Assembly: GCA_021775965.1 (NCBI GenBank)
Contig: JAJFGV010000043.1
Span: 186,001 to 250,000 of the forward strand
DNA length: 64,000 nt
Reading direction: 5' to 3'
DNA from: Alphaproteobacteria bacterium
GTDB taxonomy: Bacteria > Pseudomonadota > Alphaproteobacteria > Micavibrionales > Micavibrionaceae
Shown: in pieces, positions 8,084 through 17,176 of the stretch
Numbering within the stretch: the stretch's first letter is position 1
Layout of the letters: each line of letters starts with the position of its first letter
Made by a program: the position numbers and the translations under genes
The notes under the pieces: generated by a model
Seen by the model: the letters and a program-made list of their open reading frames with translations, nothing else
Told to the model about the DNA's origin: nothing
Databases searched by the model: none

Positions 8084-9040
8084 ATGTCAGAACAATGGAG
8101 TTATCTGGTCACAAACGATGAGCTCGAAGAGCTTTTTCGTACATATTGCACGGATTTTACTGATCTGGCGCGCCAAGGCCGCTTTGGCCCGATTGAAGGC
8201 CGCGACCGGGAAGTTGATGAAACCATTCTGATTCTTATGCAGAAGGGGCGGAAAAACGCCGTACTGCTCGCACCAGCGGGTGTTGGTAAAACCGCCATGG
8301 TTGTCGCGCTGGCACAACAAATTGTGGCCGAAGATGTACCTGACTATCTGGTTGATGCCCGGGTGCTGGAAATTGATCTCGCACGTATGGCGGCGGGTAC
8401 CAATGGCCCGGCTGATTTCCAGGAACGCTTTATCCCTATATGTAAGGGCGTGGCCGAGCGCTACCACAATCCAGAGAACCCTCGTATTATCCTGTTTCTT
8501 GATGAAGTTCACCAGATCATGCCCAATTGTGAGGGCAGCGCTTACAAAGGTTTATCCGATGTGATGAAACCTTATTTGACCGCTGGAGATCTCATGGTCA
8601 TCGGCGCGACGACGCTCGATGAATTTCGTATGTATGTGGCGACTGACCCGGCGCTTGACCGACGTTTTCAAAAAGTCTTTTTAAGCGTTCCAAACACAAT
8701 TGAAACTTATAATATTTTGAAGTCCCTACGGCCGGGCTTTGAAAAGCACCATCAAACGAAAATCTCAAATGTCTCGTTGATGTTGATTGTGCATTTGACC
8801 AATGAACATATGCGCAAACGAAATCAACCTGATAAATCAATCATTACAATGGATTCGTCTATGGCTCATTTTGTAAAAGAAAACGGCACCGGCGGCGAAG
8901 TTACGCTTGAATCGATTTATTACATGGTTGGCCGGGAAACCGGGCTCAACAAACAAGCTCTGCACGATGAAAAGAAACTACAACGCGTTATAGAACAAGT
9001 TACAGAAATGGAAGAAAACGCTATTTTGTACTACGTGTAA
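8084..9040 (+). CDS. Stand-alone AAA+ ATPase resembling the first ATPase domain of ClpA/ClpB
   Basis: 318 residues comprising a single AAA+ module. Walker A is LLAPAGVGKTAM (about residues 63-74), Walker B RIILFLDEVHQ, sensor 1 VIGATTLDEFR and the arginine finger region DPALDRRFQK. The segment 'GPIEGRDREVDETI' before Walker A is the hallmark entry to NBD1 of Clp ATPases. There is no N-terminal double Clp domain, no middle domain and no second ATPase, so this is not a Clp unfoldase of normal build. It ends on a helical lid. It stands alone between serB and a convergent methylase. A substrate cannot be named. Confidence 0.85.
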   Translation: MSEQWSYLVTNDELEELFRTYCTDFTDLARQGRFGPIEGRDREVDETILILMQKGRKNAVLLAPAGVGKTAMVVALAQQIVAEDVPDYLVDARVLEIDLARMAAGTNGPADFQERFIPICKGVAERYHNPENPRIILFLDEVHQIMPNCEGSAYKGLSDVMKPYLTAGDLMVIGATTLDEFRMYVATDPALDRRFQKVFLSVPNTIETYNILKSLRPGFEKHHQTKISNVSLMLIVHLTNEHMRKRNQPDKSIITMDSSMAHFVKENGTGGEVTLESIYYMVGRETGLNKQALHDEKKLQRVIEQVTEMEENAILYYV

Positions 9041-9049
9041 CCTCTCCTT

Positions 9050-10087
9050 TTATTTTGTTGCGACGTAGACTTTAAAACCTTTCTTTTCATGTTTTTTGCT
9101 GCAATTTCCAAACTCTGATTTCAGTATCTCTTCATAAGGCAATCCGGTATTGGCAACCATCCAGAGTGTACCGCCGGGCCTTAAGCTCTGTGATGCTGTT
9201 TTGATGAACGCCTGCCCAATATAAATATCACTGGCCTTTCCCTCATGAAAAGGCGGGTTCATCACAATCCAGTCGATATCCCTTAGGCCCAAAGCCGGCC
9301 GCGTCAGGTCTTCCCAGAAATAACGCATCTGCGCCTTATGACCCAGACGCTCGAGATTTTGGCGGCAGAATTCGACCGCCCTGAAATCCGCATCGACGCA
9401 TGTCAGGTTTTCAATTGCCGGGTTATGTCGCAGCACATGATCAGATAAATAACCGTAGCCGCAGCCAAAATCCGCACCATTCCCGCTCAAATCAACGGGC
9501 AGGCTTTGCACCAGAATCTCAGAGCCTTTATCGATTTTATTCCAGCCGAATATCCCCGGGACGGAATGAAACTGCCCGTCTAAAATGTTCTGCGGTGCGC
9601 CCGCTTCGATCCATTCTTCGATCTTATTGTTATCAATTTTTGGAGAGTTTTTACCCCAGACAACCCGCCCCTTGTGTTTGGATTCCTGGCCGGTATTTTC
9701 AACACTGAGATCTTCAAAAAACCCGGCGAGGCGATTGCCGCCGGCATCATTGGAGGCAGCACACACAAGCACCCCCCCATCGCTTAGCATTTTTAGCCCT
9801 TTGGCCAAAAGATATTGCGTTTCGATTTTATTTTTCGGCGTTGCCACAAAAATATAATCGAATGTTTCCTCACTTTTCGGAATTTCAGATAGAACGCTAT
9901 AGCCTTGTTCCTGCAAAGCAGACGCACGAGGTTTAAAATATTGCTGTAGGGTCAGCTCCGCAGACTTTATTAAATTAAGCCCGTCACAAAGCGCTGCATT
10001 GATGAACAAAACAGAGTGATCTTGTCCCGGGGGCTGAAGACTTCCGGTATTCAAAGGATAAAAAAGAGTATCGTAAGCTTTGCTCAT
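9050..10087 (-). CDS. RsmC-like class I methyltransferase (16S rRNA guanine-N2 type)
   Basis: About 345 residues from ATG 10087. A longer reading to 10231 would run into the palindromic element and is rejected. There are two domains. A degenerate N-terminal methylase-like half is followed by an active C-terminal half with SAM motif GADFGCGYGYLS and catalytic NPPF motif DWIVMNPPFHEG. This two-domain layout and NPPFH are typical of RsmC/RlmG, which methylate rRNA guanines. No Shine-Dalgarno sequence is visible before ATG 10087. RsmC against RlmG is not resolvable here. Confidence 0.85.
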   Translation of the reverse strand: MSKAYDTLFYPLNTGSLQPPGQDHSVLFINAALCDGLNLIKSAELTLQQYFKPRASALQEQGYSVLSEIPKSEETFDYIFVATPKNKIETQYLLAKGLKMLSDGGVLVCAASNDAGGNRLAGFFEDLSVENTGQESKHKGRVVWGKNSPKIDNNKIEEWIEAGAPQNILDGQFHSVPGIFGWNKIDKGSEILVQSLPVDLSGNGADFGCGYGYLSDHVLRHNPAIENLTCVDADFRAVEFCRQNLERLGHKAQMRYFWEDLTRPALGLRDIDWIVMNPPFHEGKASDIYIGQAFIKTASQSLRPGGTLWMVANTGLPYEEILKSEFGNCSKKHEKKGFKVYVATK

Positions 10088-10146
10088 AGGAGAAACTTTA
10101 GCAGACCCATAAAGAAACCGCGAGAATTCATGAAGAGCCTCGCCAT

Positions 10147-10297
10147 TTAAATTCTGTCGACATTCAAAGAGAAATACGGCGAAAGCCAAACGTTTCGAGA
10201 ACCGGAAGCGTAAATGTACATTCTGGTACATGCGACCCGGAAGCGCAGAAACGTTTGGCTTGCAGCCTATTTATCGAAGAATGTCGACAGAATTTAA
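10147..10297 (+). repeat. Structured palindromic element, copy A
   Basis: Outer arms 10147-10165 and 10279-10297 are a perfect 19-bp inverted repeat. Inside lie conserved block 1 AGAGAAATACGGCGAAA (10168-10184), helix GCCAAACG/CGTTTGGC (10185-10192/10252-10259), and block 2 TTTCGAGAACCG (10193-10204). The central hairpin is ATGTAC/GTACAT (10214-10219/10226-10231). Block 3 is CGGAAGCGCAGAAA (10238-10251) and block 4 is 10260-10278. Copy B at 24584-24726 has the same blocks and spacing but different helix sequences. The right arm overlaps the stop codon of the RTX gene. I do not recognise the family. Confidence 0.85.
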
Positions 10298-11961
10298 AGC
10301 ACGACACTTGTATCAACAACAACATTGCCGTCATTGATCAAATCATTCAAACCAACGACCAGTGCGACATCTTCCAACAACGCCACAGTTGTAAAGGCAC
10401 CGCCGATATCACCATCGGAATTGACCTGTACTTCCGTATCAGAGCCATTGGTAATCAGGTGTATAAAGTTATTGATATCATCAACACCGTCATCATAGCC
10501 GCTTAGAATATCGGTTAAATTGATAGCGTCATTGCCAACACCAATTTCAAAATCTGTGATTGTATCGGTAAGGCCATCCAATTGTTTGTAGATAAATTGA
10601 TCGGAACCAACACCACCCGACATGATGTCTATACCGGCACCACCACTGAGAATATCGTCACCGTCTTCGCCGTAAAGCATATCATCGCCGGTGCCGCCAA
10701 GCAGTTTGTCATTGCCGGTGCCGTTAATGCCCGGTATAATCACAGGCGTAATATCGAGGTCAAAAAGAACGTCTTCGAAATCTGCATCACCCAGATTGGG
10801 CAAGTCTTCAAAGCCAATACGCAACGCATTATCATTGCCTTCTGAAACCAGGCCCGACACAGCATGGGTCACGCCATCCGGGTTCAAATCAGGAGAACCG
10901 CCACGATCCGTTGTGTGATAGACAGGGCCGTTTAGAACTGCTTGCGTAACACCATCATCATAAACCAGAGAGATAAAATTGCCATCATCAAAAACCGTTG
11001 CAGCGCGCTCACCAACACCACCAAGGTCAAACACAAAGCTCAAAACACCATCGCCTGTGATATCAAGGCCTGTATAACCGTTATTAACGCGATCACCATT
11101 GGCAATAATGAAAAACCCGAAATCGCCGCCATTGCTACCCAGCGGCATATCAATGACGTGCGTGGTATCAATACCGGCATCTTTAACATTACCCCAAAAG
11201 ACTGTTGTTGAAATCATCGTGCCGTCTGCCGCCACTTCATACGCACCAAGCGTATTGTTATAGCCCGCAAACCCGTCACGGAATGTCAGCTCAACAGTGG
11301 TATCAAAATCAATCGAGAGATTGCCCTGAACGATACCCAGATTGGGCGTTCCGGGCGGCACAAGGTTGACGATATTAACGCCTTCCTGCAGATCCGGAAA
11401 AATCAGTGAATCGCTAAATTGTTTATCAAGAATATGTTGCAGAACACCATGGCCGCCGTAAAGGATATCATTGCCGGAGCCGCCTTCAACGGTGTCATCG
11501 CCGAGGCCGCCACCAACTTTGTCGTTATCGCCTCCACCATCAATAGTATCGTTGCCCGGACCACCATCGACAATATCATCGCCTGATGCCGCCAAAATTG
11601 TATCATTGCCAACATTGCCCCAAAGGATATCATCCCCGGCACCGCCCAGAATAATAACGTCGCCTAGTATGCTGGTGCTGCTTGAAAGATCGATGACATC
11701 ACCGCCACTGCCGGCAATAATGATCTCGATATTGTTAAAGACCTGCATGCCAACACCGTTATCGACTGCAAGATAATCACCAAAATTCGTCATAAACATT
11801 GTGTCTATACCACCAAGCCCGTCATAAGCGGTGTTATTGACGTTAAACGTTTCATCAAAAATTTCGATGATGTCGCCGCTATAGGCATTGACCAGCGTTG
11901 TTGTGAGTTGCCCTAAAGTGCCTGAAAAGATCAGACTATCATCATTATTTGTTGGTATCAT
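10294..11961 (-). CDS. RTX calcium-binding protein with DUF4114-like domain
   Basis: 555 residues. About residues 110-180 and again 430-470 carry glycine-rich nonapeptide repeats (GGxGxDxLx, for example GGAGDDILWG, GGSGNDILYGG) that fold into a calcium-bound beta roll. Between them, residues ~190-380 contain a beta-rich domain with 'LTFRDGFAGYNN' and 'DFGFFIIANG', resembling DUF4114. The C-terminal stretch after SGGVGSDQFIY looks like the secretion end of type I-exported proteins. No N-terminal signal peptide is present, as expected for type I export. No ABC exporter is in the window. The role may be surface layer, adhesin or enzyme. Confidence 0.85.
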   Translation of the reverse strand: MIPTNNDDSLIFSGTLGQLTTTLVNAYSGDIIEIFDETFNVNNTAYDGLGGIDTMFMTNFGDYLAVDNGVGMQVFNNIEIIIAGSGGDVIDLSSSTSILGDVIILGGAGDDILWGNVGNDTILAASGDDIVDGGPGNDTIDGGGDNDKVGGGLGDDTVEGGSGNDILYGGHGVLQHILDKQFSDSLIFPDLQEGVNIVNLVPPGTPNLGIVQGNLSIDFDTTVELTFRDGFAGYNNTLGAYEVAADGTMISTTVFWGNVKDAGIDTTHVIDMPLGSNGGDFGFFIIANGDRVNNGYTGLDITGDGVLSFVFDLGGVGERAATVFDDGNFISLVYDDGVTQAVLNGPVYHTTDRGGSPDLNPDGVTHAVSGLVSEGNDNALRIGFEDLPNLGDADFEDVLFDLDITPVIIPGINGTGNDKLLGGTGDDMLYGEDGDDILSGGAGIDIMSGGVGSDQFIYKQLDGLTDTITDFEIGVGNDAINLTDILSGYDDGVDDINNFIHLITNGSDTEVQVNSDGDIGGAFTTVALLEDVALVVGLNDLINDGNVVVDTSVVL

Positions 11962-12245
11962 TTTGTGTGCCCCGCGTTTTATTTTTTTTATTTATTTTTT
12001 ATTGGGAAATTTACGCCTTTAAACCCAAGCTGCTAAACTCCCCATACCATAGTATTATGTTAAATTAAGAAGGTTAACATTTTATGTAATTTAAATGTAA
12101 ACTTTATGTCTTTTTAATGCCTTGATTTTATTGTGTTTTTTAGGTGAGTGGATGCAGCTTAAAAGCGTGACTTTTGCTGAAAATCGGTTAGGGTCGTTAT
12201 CCTTGCGTTAGGAACAGACATCCTCAAAACAACAAATTGACAATT

Positions 12246-13637
12246 ATGGGCAATAAAAAAACCCTGCCATACGCGAATAAAGGTGACCTGACAACAGGGC
12301 CAGTAAAACAGCACCTAATCCGTCTCACCGTGCCGATGATATGGGGGCTGTTTGCAATTATCAGCTTTCAGCTGGTTGATACCTATTTCATTGCCCAACT
12401 GCCGGACACAGAACCACTCGCAGCCATCAGTTTTACCTTCCCGCTCACTTACCTGATTTTCAGTCTGATTATGGGCTTTGGTATCGCCATGTCTTCCGTA
12501 GCCTCCCGCCTGGTCGGTGAGGGCGACATGAAAACGGTCCGATGTGTCACCACACATGGCCTGATTTTTGTATTTGGACTGGGTATTGTCCTGGCTTTAA
12601 TCGGCATTGCTCTGCATGACCCGATTTTCCGCCTGATGGGCGCTGATGAACAGATGATACCGCTCATCCGTGACTATATGATCATCTGGTTTGCCGGCAG
12701 TGTTTTTGTGACAACGCCCCTTGTTGGTAATGCAGCGATAAGAGCCACAGGTGATACGGTTCTTCCCGCTCTTATTATGATGACGGTAGCAGTTGTGAAC
12801 ATCATCCTCGACCCTTTGTTGATTTTTGGGCTTTGGGGATTCCCGCGGCTGGAGCTGCAGGGCGCGGCCATTGCAACCGTTTTTGCCAATGGCATTGCCG
12901 CTATTGCCGGTGTGTACGTGTTGTACGTTCATAAAAAACTGCTGTGCTTTGGCAAAGCTTTGCGCCATGAATCTTTTTGGAATTCTATCAAACGTCTTTT
13001 ATTCATTGGCATTCCCGCTGGTTTGACCAATGCCGTACATCCTTTTGTAAATGCCATTATTCTGACGCTGCTGGCCTCACATAATATAGAAGCTGTTGCG
13101 GCATTTGGTGTCGTCACAAGAATCGAAGCGTTTGCCTTTATTATTCTGATGGCACTTTCGATCGGCATGGCCCCCATCATCGGCCAGAACTGGGGCGCCG
13201 GGAAATTTGACCGTGTTCATGAGGCCCTGAAACTGTCGATAGGCTTTAATGTTGCCTGGTCACTATTAATTGCGGTTGTTCTCGGACTGCTGGCCAAGCC
13301 GATTGCCGGGCTGTTTTCTGATGATCCAATCGTGATCGGTTACGCCGCCTTATTTTTCTGGATTGTGCCGTTTTCCTACGCCTTTAGTAATTTGCTGATC
13401 GGCTGGGCTTCAGCCTTTAATGCCATGGGCCTGCCGCAAAGATCCTTTTTTATGATTGTTATCAAGATGCTGGTGCTCATGATTCCGGCGGTTTATGTCG
13501 GCAATATGCTCTACGATGTGAAAGGTATATTTTTTGCCATCGCTCTTGTCAGCACAATCGCCGGAACAGTTTTTCATGTTTTGAACTGGCGCAGCTGTCT
13601 GGCCAGAGAGAAAAAGCTACAGGAACAACCTGCTTAA
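12246..13637 (+). CDS. MATE-family multidrug/Na+ efflux pump
   Basis: About 463 residues with roughly twelve hydrophobic membrane segments arranged as two similar halves. This is typical of MATE antiporters, which expel cationic drugs in exchange for Na+ or H+. The opening 'LIRLTVPMIWGLFAI' and internal 'IIGQNWGAGKFDR' are family signatures. ATG 12246 is used; a TTG three codons upstream (12237) is also open, and neither has a clear ribosome site. The 3' end shares four bases with the stop of the convergent gene. Confidence 0.9.
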   Translation: MGNKKTLPYANKGDLTTGPVKQHLIRLTVPMIWGLFAIISFQLVDTYFIAQLPDTEPLAAISFTFPLTYLIFSLIMGFGIAMSSVASRLVGEGDMKTVRCVTTHGLIFVFGLGIVLALIGIALHDPIFRLMGADEQMIPLIRDYMIIWFAGSVFVTTPLVGNAAIRATGDTVLPALIMMTVAVVNIILDPLLIFGLWGFPRLELQGAAIATVFANGIAAIAGVYVLYVHKKLLCFGKALRHESFWNSIKRLLFIGIPAGLTNAVHPFVNAIILTLLASHNIEAVAAFGVVTRIEAFAFIILMALSIGMAPIIGQNWGAGKFDRVHEALKLSIGFNVAWSLLIAVVLGLLAKPIAGLFSDDPIVIGYAALFFWIVPFSYAFSNLLIGWASAFNAMGLPQRSFFMIVIKMLVLMIPAVYVGNMLYDVKGIFFAIALVSTIAGTVFHVLNWRSCLAREKKLQEQPA

Positions 13638-14395
13638 TCACCAAAAAGACTTTTCTTCAGGTCACCAATATCTTTTGAGAAATTCTCTTTGAAACCCTTG
13701 ATTTGACCAACACCGATATCTTCAAGCGCATCAGGTGAAATTCCTTGATAAAACCCGGCGCTGTTGGCGCTTTTACTGACCTCACCGGAAATACTTTGCC
13801 AGATCTGACCGATTGCCTCGCGTGCTAACACGCCGTTTTCTTTTGTACCAATATTGTTCAGGCGAATGGTCGGCAGAGTAATCGGCGCCAGATCGCCCAG
13901 ACCCGCCAAAAGAACACTGGGATGAACACGCATTTTTTCAATCTTCATCTGTTCGATAATGACCTTGATTTGCTGCGCCGCTTTATCACCTTTAGCCGCT
14001 TTTGAATTTACCGTCTTTTTAATATCCGTCAGATTGGTGCCGCTTTCTTTCACTTCCAGATAGACCTCTGAACCACTGACACTGATGTCATTAAATTTCA
14101 AAAGCACCTGCGAAAGTGTGTCGGCCTTTAGATAAACTGTTTGAATTGTTGCGGCATGGCGGCCCTTATAACCTTTCGGGTTGCCGACTTTAATATTTGA
14201 AACCGTAACAGTCTTGTCCTGCAAAGCGACATCAACTGTACCAATCGAAACAGAAACCCCCAATGTTTCACTGGCAATTTTTTCTGCCATATTTTTGGCG
14301 ATATCGCCCAAATTCATCAGGATAAAAACACCGCCGCCGAACAACAAAGCGAGGGCCAGAGAAGAAACGGTAAAAACTGTTTTTGTAGCGCTCAT
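13634..14395 (-). CDS. AsmA-like single-span membrane-anchored protein
   Basis: About 253 residues starting at ATG 14395, giving an N-terminal membrane anchor (ALALLFGGGVFILMNLG). An upstream ATG at 14434 is possible but its ribosome site is too close. The following stretch, 'IASETLGVSVSIGTVDVALQDKTV' in parts, has the beta-rich AsmA/DUF748-type beginning. The rest is amphipathic with a Lys-rich linker. AsmA-like proteins sit in the envelope and several move phospholipids. That role is an inference here. Confidence 0.6.
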   Translation of the reverse strand: MSATKTVFTVSSLALALLFGGGVFILMNLGDIAKNMAEKIASETLGVSVSIGTVDVALQDKTVTVSNIKVGNPKGYKGRHAATIQTVYLKADTLSQVLLKFNDISVSGSEVYLEVKESGTNLTDIKKTVNSKAAKGDKAAQQIKVIIEQMKIEKMRVHPSVLLAGLGDLAPITLPTIRLNNIGTKENGVLAREAIGQIWQSISGEVSKSANSAGFYQGISPDALEDIGVGQIKGFKENFSKDIGDLKKSLFGD

Positions 14396-14486
14396 AATGG
14401 GGTTCCGATCTATTGGGTTTTGTTTTTGTAACATCCTCTATAGGCTTACGAACCTATTGGTAGTGGATTTTGAGGCAAAAGTAAAA

Positions 14487-15179
14487 ATGAAAGCAATTTT
14501 ACCCCATATTCGGCGCTGGCTGCCGCTTGTTATACTGGCCTGCTTGATTGGGCTGGCGTATAGCAATGATTGGCACAAATTGCTGAGCCTTGAGAGCCTG
14601 CAAGAGCAAAAGGCAAGGTTTCAGGGCTATACAGACGCAAATCCGGTGTTATCAGCGCTCGGCTTTCTCGGGATTTATGCCGGGGCGGTGTCTTTGTCTC
14701 TGCCGATTGCCACGCTTTTGACTTTGCTGGGTGGTTTTTTATTTGGCAAGTGGGTTGGCACGTTGCTGGTGGTCAGCGGCGCAACAATCGGTGCGTGCGT
14801 TATTTTTACCATCGCCAAAACATCTCTTGGCACAACCCTGCGCGAAAAGGCAGGGAGCCTTTACAACAAGATAGCGCATAATATGAAAGAAAACGCCGTC
14901 GGTTATCTCTTGTTCATGCGGCTGGTGCCGCTTTTTCCTTTTGTGCTCGTGAATATCGTTCCGGCATTGTTTAACGTGCCCTTACGAATTTTTGCCCTGA
15001 CCACATTTTTTGGTATCCTGCCCGGCACGTTCGTTTTTGTAAATGTTGGCGAAACACTGGGCGAAATTGAATCATTAAAGGATCTGGTCTCTACACAAAC
15101 ATTATTGGCGTTTGGATTACTCGGCGTTTTTGCGCTGATCCCGACGCTGTATAAACAATGGAAGAACAAAAAGTCATGA
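14487..15179 (+). CDS. TVP38/TMEM64-family (VTT/DedA-like) membrane protein
   Basis: 230 residues from ATG 14487, preceded by GAGG at 14471-14474. The open frame extends further upstream but only across the divergent gene. About six membrane segments flank the VTT core, with 'GGFLFGKWVGTLLVVSGATIGA' split across residues ~80-105 and 'FMRLVPLFPFVLVNI' near 150. The stop overlaps the next start as ATGA, so the two genes are translationally coupled. This TVP38 plus flavin disulfide reductase pairing recurs in bacteria, sometimes as a fusion. Family members are now thought to be lipid scramblases or transporters. Confidence 0.88.
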   Translation: MKAILPHIRRWLPLVILACLIGLAYSNDWHKLLSLESLQEQKARFQGYTDANPVLSALGFLGIYAGAVSLSLPIATLLTLLGGFLFGKWVGTLLVVSGATIGACVIFTIAKTSLGTTLREKAGSLYNKIAHNMKENAVGYLLFMRLVPLFPFVLVNIVPALFNVPLRIFALTTFFGILPGTFVFVNVGETLGEIESLKDLVSTQTLLAFGLLGVFALIPTLYKQWKNKKS

Positions 15180-16609
15180 GCAAAAATTTACATGTCGATA
15201 TTTGCGTCATCGGTGCAGGATCAGGCGGTCTGTCTGTCGCTGCCGGGGCGGCGCAACTTGGGCTTGATGTCGCGCTTATAGAGAAAGGCGAGATGGGCGG
15301 CGATTGCCTGAATACCGGCTGTGTACCGTCGAAAGCCTTGCTGGCAGCTGCCAAAGCCGCACAAAATTTCCGCAAGTCCGAAAAATTTGGCATCGCGCCA
15401 CAAGAGCCCAGCATCAATTTTTCAGACGTCAAAGATCATGTCTTTAATGTCATCGGAAAAATTGAGCCACATGATTCACAGGAGCGCTTTGAAGGTCTTG
15501 GCGTGAAAGTTTTCCGCGAACACGGTGAATTTATCGACAGTAAAACTTTAAAGGCAGGCAATCAGAAAATCACCGCAAGATATTTTGTGATTGCTACAGG
15601 TTCGCGTGCGTCCGTTCCACCGATTGAGGGGCTGGAGCCAGATAAAGTTCTTACCAACGAAAATATTTTTGCGCTGCGCGCAAAACCGTCTCATCTCATC
15701 ATTATCGGCGGCGGGCCGATTGGCGTTGAAATGGCACAGGCCCACAGGCGACTTGGTTCTGACGTTACCGTGCTTGATATGGGATCTATTTTGGCCAATG
15801 ACGACCCTGAACTGGTTGATGTCGTGCGCCGCTCTCTTCAAAATGAAGGCGTACAGTTCATCGAAAATGTGAAAGTTGAAAAAGTGCAGCATAAAGGCAC
15901 TGAGAATATCGATGTTGTGATTGATAAAAACGGTAAAAAAGAAGTAATAAACGGGACACATCTTTTGGTCGCCGCTGGACGTAAAGTTAATACTGACGGG
16001 CTAGGTCTTGAACAGGCGGGTGTTGAATATGACCGTAGAGGGATCAAAACCGATAAACGCCTGCGAACATCACAAAAACATATCTTCGCAGCCGGTGATG
16101 TTGCCAGCGGACCACAATTCACCCATGTCGCCGGTTATCACGCCGGGATTATCATCAGGAACACTATCTTTAAAGTCCCGGCCAAAGTCGATTTTAAGGC
16201 TCTGCCCTGGGTGACTTATAGCGACCCGGAGCTTGCCAATGTCGGCATGACAGAGGAGATGGCCCGTAAGGCACACGGCGATAAAATCAAAGTTACCAAA
16301 TGGACATTTAAAGAAAACGATCGTGCCCTGGCCGAAAACCGTACCGAAGGGATGATCAAAGTAATAACAAATCACAAAGGTAAAATTCTCGGTGCCGGTA
16401 TTGTCGGTGCGCATGCGGGTGAGCTGATTAGCACATGGGGTTTGGCGATTTCGCAGGGGCTGAAGATTGGCGCGTTGACCAGTACAATCGTTGCGTATCC
16501 GACTTTGAGTGAAATCAGCAAGCGTGCCGCCGGGGCTTACTATACACCAAGCCTCTTTAGTGACCGGACACGAAAAATTGTTGCTATTCTCCGGAAGCTT
16601 CCTTTTTAA
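15176..16609 (+). CDS. FAD/NAD(P)-dependent disulfide oxidoreductase (MerA/lipoamide dehydrogenase type)
   Basis: About 477 residues from ATG 15176, which overlaps the stop of the TVP38 gene. The FAD motif ICVIGAGSGGLS is N-terminal. The redox-active pair is in GGDCLNTGCVPSK. The NAD(P) motif IIIGGGPIGVEMA is near residue 175, and the second FAD contact is FAAGDV. A dimerisation domain completes the group I pyridine nucleotide-disulfide reductase fold. There is no mercury-binding N-terminal domain and no C-terminal Cys pair, so MerA activity is unlikely. No pyruvate dehydrogenase genes are nearby. The substrate is unknown. Confidence 0.9.
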   Translation: MSKNLHVDICVIGAGSGGLSVAAGAAQLGLDVALIEKGEMGGDCLNTGCVPSKALLAAAKAAQNFRKSEKFGIAPQEPSINFSDVKDHVFNVIGKIEPHDSQERFEGLGVKVFREHGEFIDSKTLKAGNQKITARYFVIATGSRASVPPIEGLEPDKVLTNENIFALRAKPSHLIIIGGGPIGVEMAQAHRRLGSDVTVLDMGSILANDDPELVDVVRRSLQNEGVQFIENVKVEKVQHKGTENIDVVIDKNGKKEVINGTHLLVAAGRKVNTDGLGLEQAGVEYDRRGIKTDKRLRTSQKHIFAAGDVASGPQFTHVAGYHAGIIIRNTIFKVPAKVDFKALPWVTYSDPELANVGMTEEMARKAHGDKIKVTKWTFKENDRALAENRTEGMIKVITNHKGKILGAGIVGAHAGELISTWGLAISQGLKIGALTSTIVAYPTLSEISKRAAGAYYTPSLFSDRTRKIVAILRKLPF

Positions 16610-16785
16610 CTGACTCTTCCTCGCTATCATTGCTAAGCGGAGGCCAACCAGCCAAAAGATATAATGGAGAGGAACTCATACGCATTTTGAAACTCATTTT
16701 GATAGTAAACTCTAAGAGAAGGTTGACGCGTTTTTTTAATCTTGTCAAATTAACGGCTATATAAGTGGATATTTTACAACCCCTA

Positions 16786-16822
16786 GCCTTTAATTAGGCT
16801 ACCCTTACAACCTAAAGAGGTT
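16786..16822 (+). promoter_or_regulatory. Two hairpins in the arsC leader; the second masks the ribosome site
   Basis: TAGCCT/AGGCTA forms a 6-bp stem around 16783-16800. AACCT (16809-16813) pairs with AGGTT (16818-16822) around an AAAG loop. The second stem contains the AGAGG ribosome site of the following gene (ATG 16827), so it could throttle translation. Confidence 0.4.
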
Positions 16823-16826
16823 AAAA

Positions 16827-17174
16827 ATGGCGACAAAAATTTATTATAACGGGAAATGCGGAACATGCAGGAACACGTTGGCGATTCTAAACGAAGCCGG
16901 GCATGAGCCAGAACTGATCAACTATCTCAAGGACACCCCAACAAAAGAAGAGCTTATCAAACTGCTTGATCAAATAGGGGTGGAGCCGCGCGAAGCGATG
17001 CGGGCAAAGGAATCTATTTACAAAGATTTGAGCCTTGATAACCCGGACTTAAGCCGCGACAAGCTAATCGAAGCCATGGTCGCCCACCCAATCCTCATCC
17101 AGCGCCCCATAGTGGTCACCGATAAAGGCGCCGCCATCTGCCGCCCGGCGGAGGCTGTGAAGGCATTGCTTTAG
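16827..17174 (+). CDS. arsC: Arsenate reductase, glutaredoxin-coupled ArsC family
   Basis: 115 residues with the thioredoxin-like ArsC fold. The catalytic cysteine is in YYNGKCGTCRNTL (C11, with C14 also present), and the cis-Pro/Arg substrate site is in ILIQRPIVV. The length matches the family. It reduces arsenate to arsenite with glutathione/glutaredoxin, or is one of the related Spx/YffB-like members; the exact substrate is not certain. No arsB or acr3 lies beside it. An ArsR-type regulator is 4.6 kb away and not obviously linked. Confidence 0.85.
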   Translation: MATKIYYNGKCGTCRNTLAILNEAGHEPELINYLKDTPTKEELIKLLDQIGVEPREAMRAKESIYKDLSLDNPDLSRDKLIEAMVAHPILIQRPIVVTDKGAAICRPAEAVKALL

Positions 17175-17176
17175 GC

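Noticed and set aside
10088-10231. Longer start for the RsmC-like gene
   Set aside because: The extension translates palindromic element A and has no ribosome site; the residues do not look like the family.
14181-14486. Longer start for the TVP38 gene
   Set aside because: It would overlap most of the opposite AsmA-like gene. ATG 14487 has a ribosome site and a normal membrane N-terminus.
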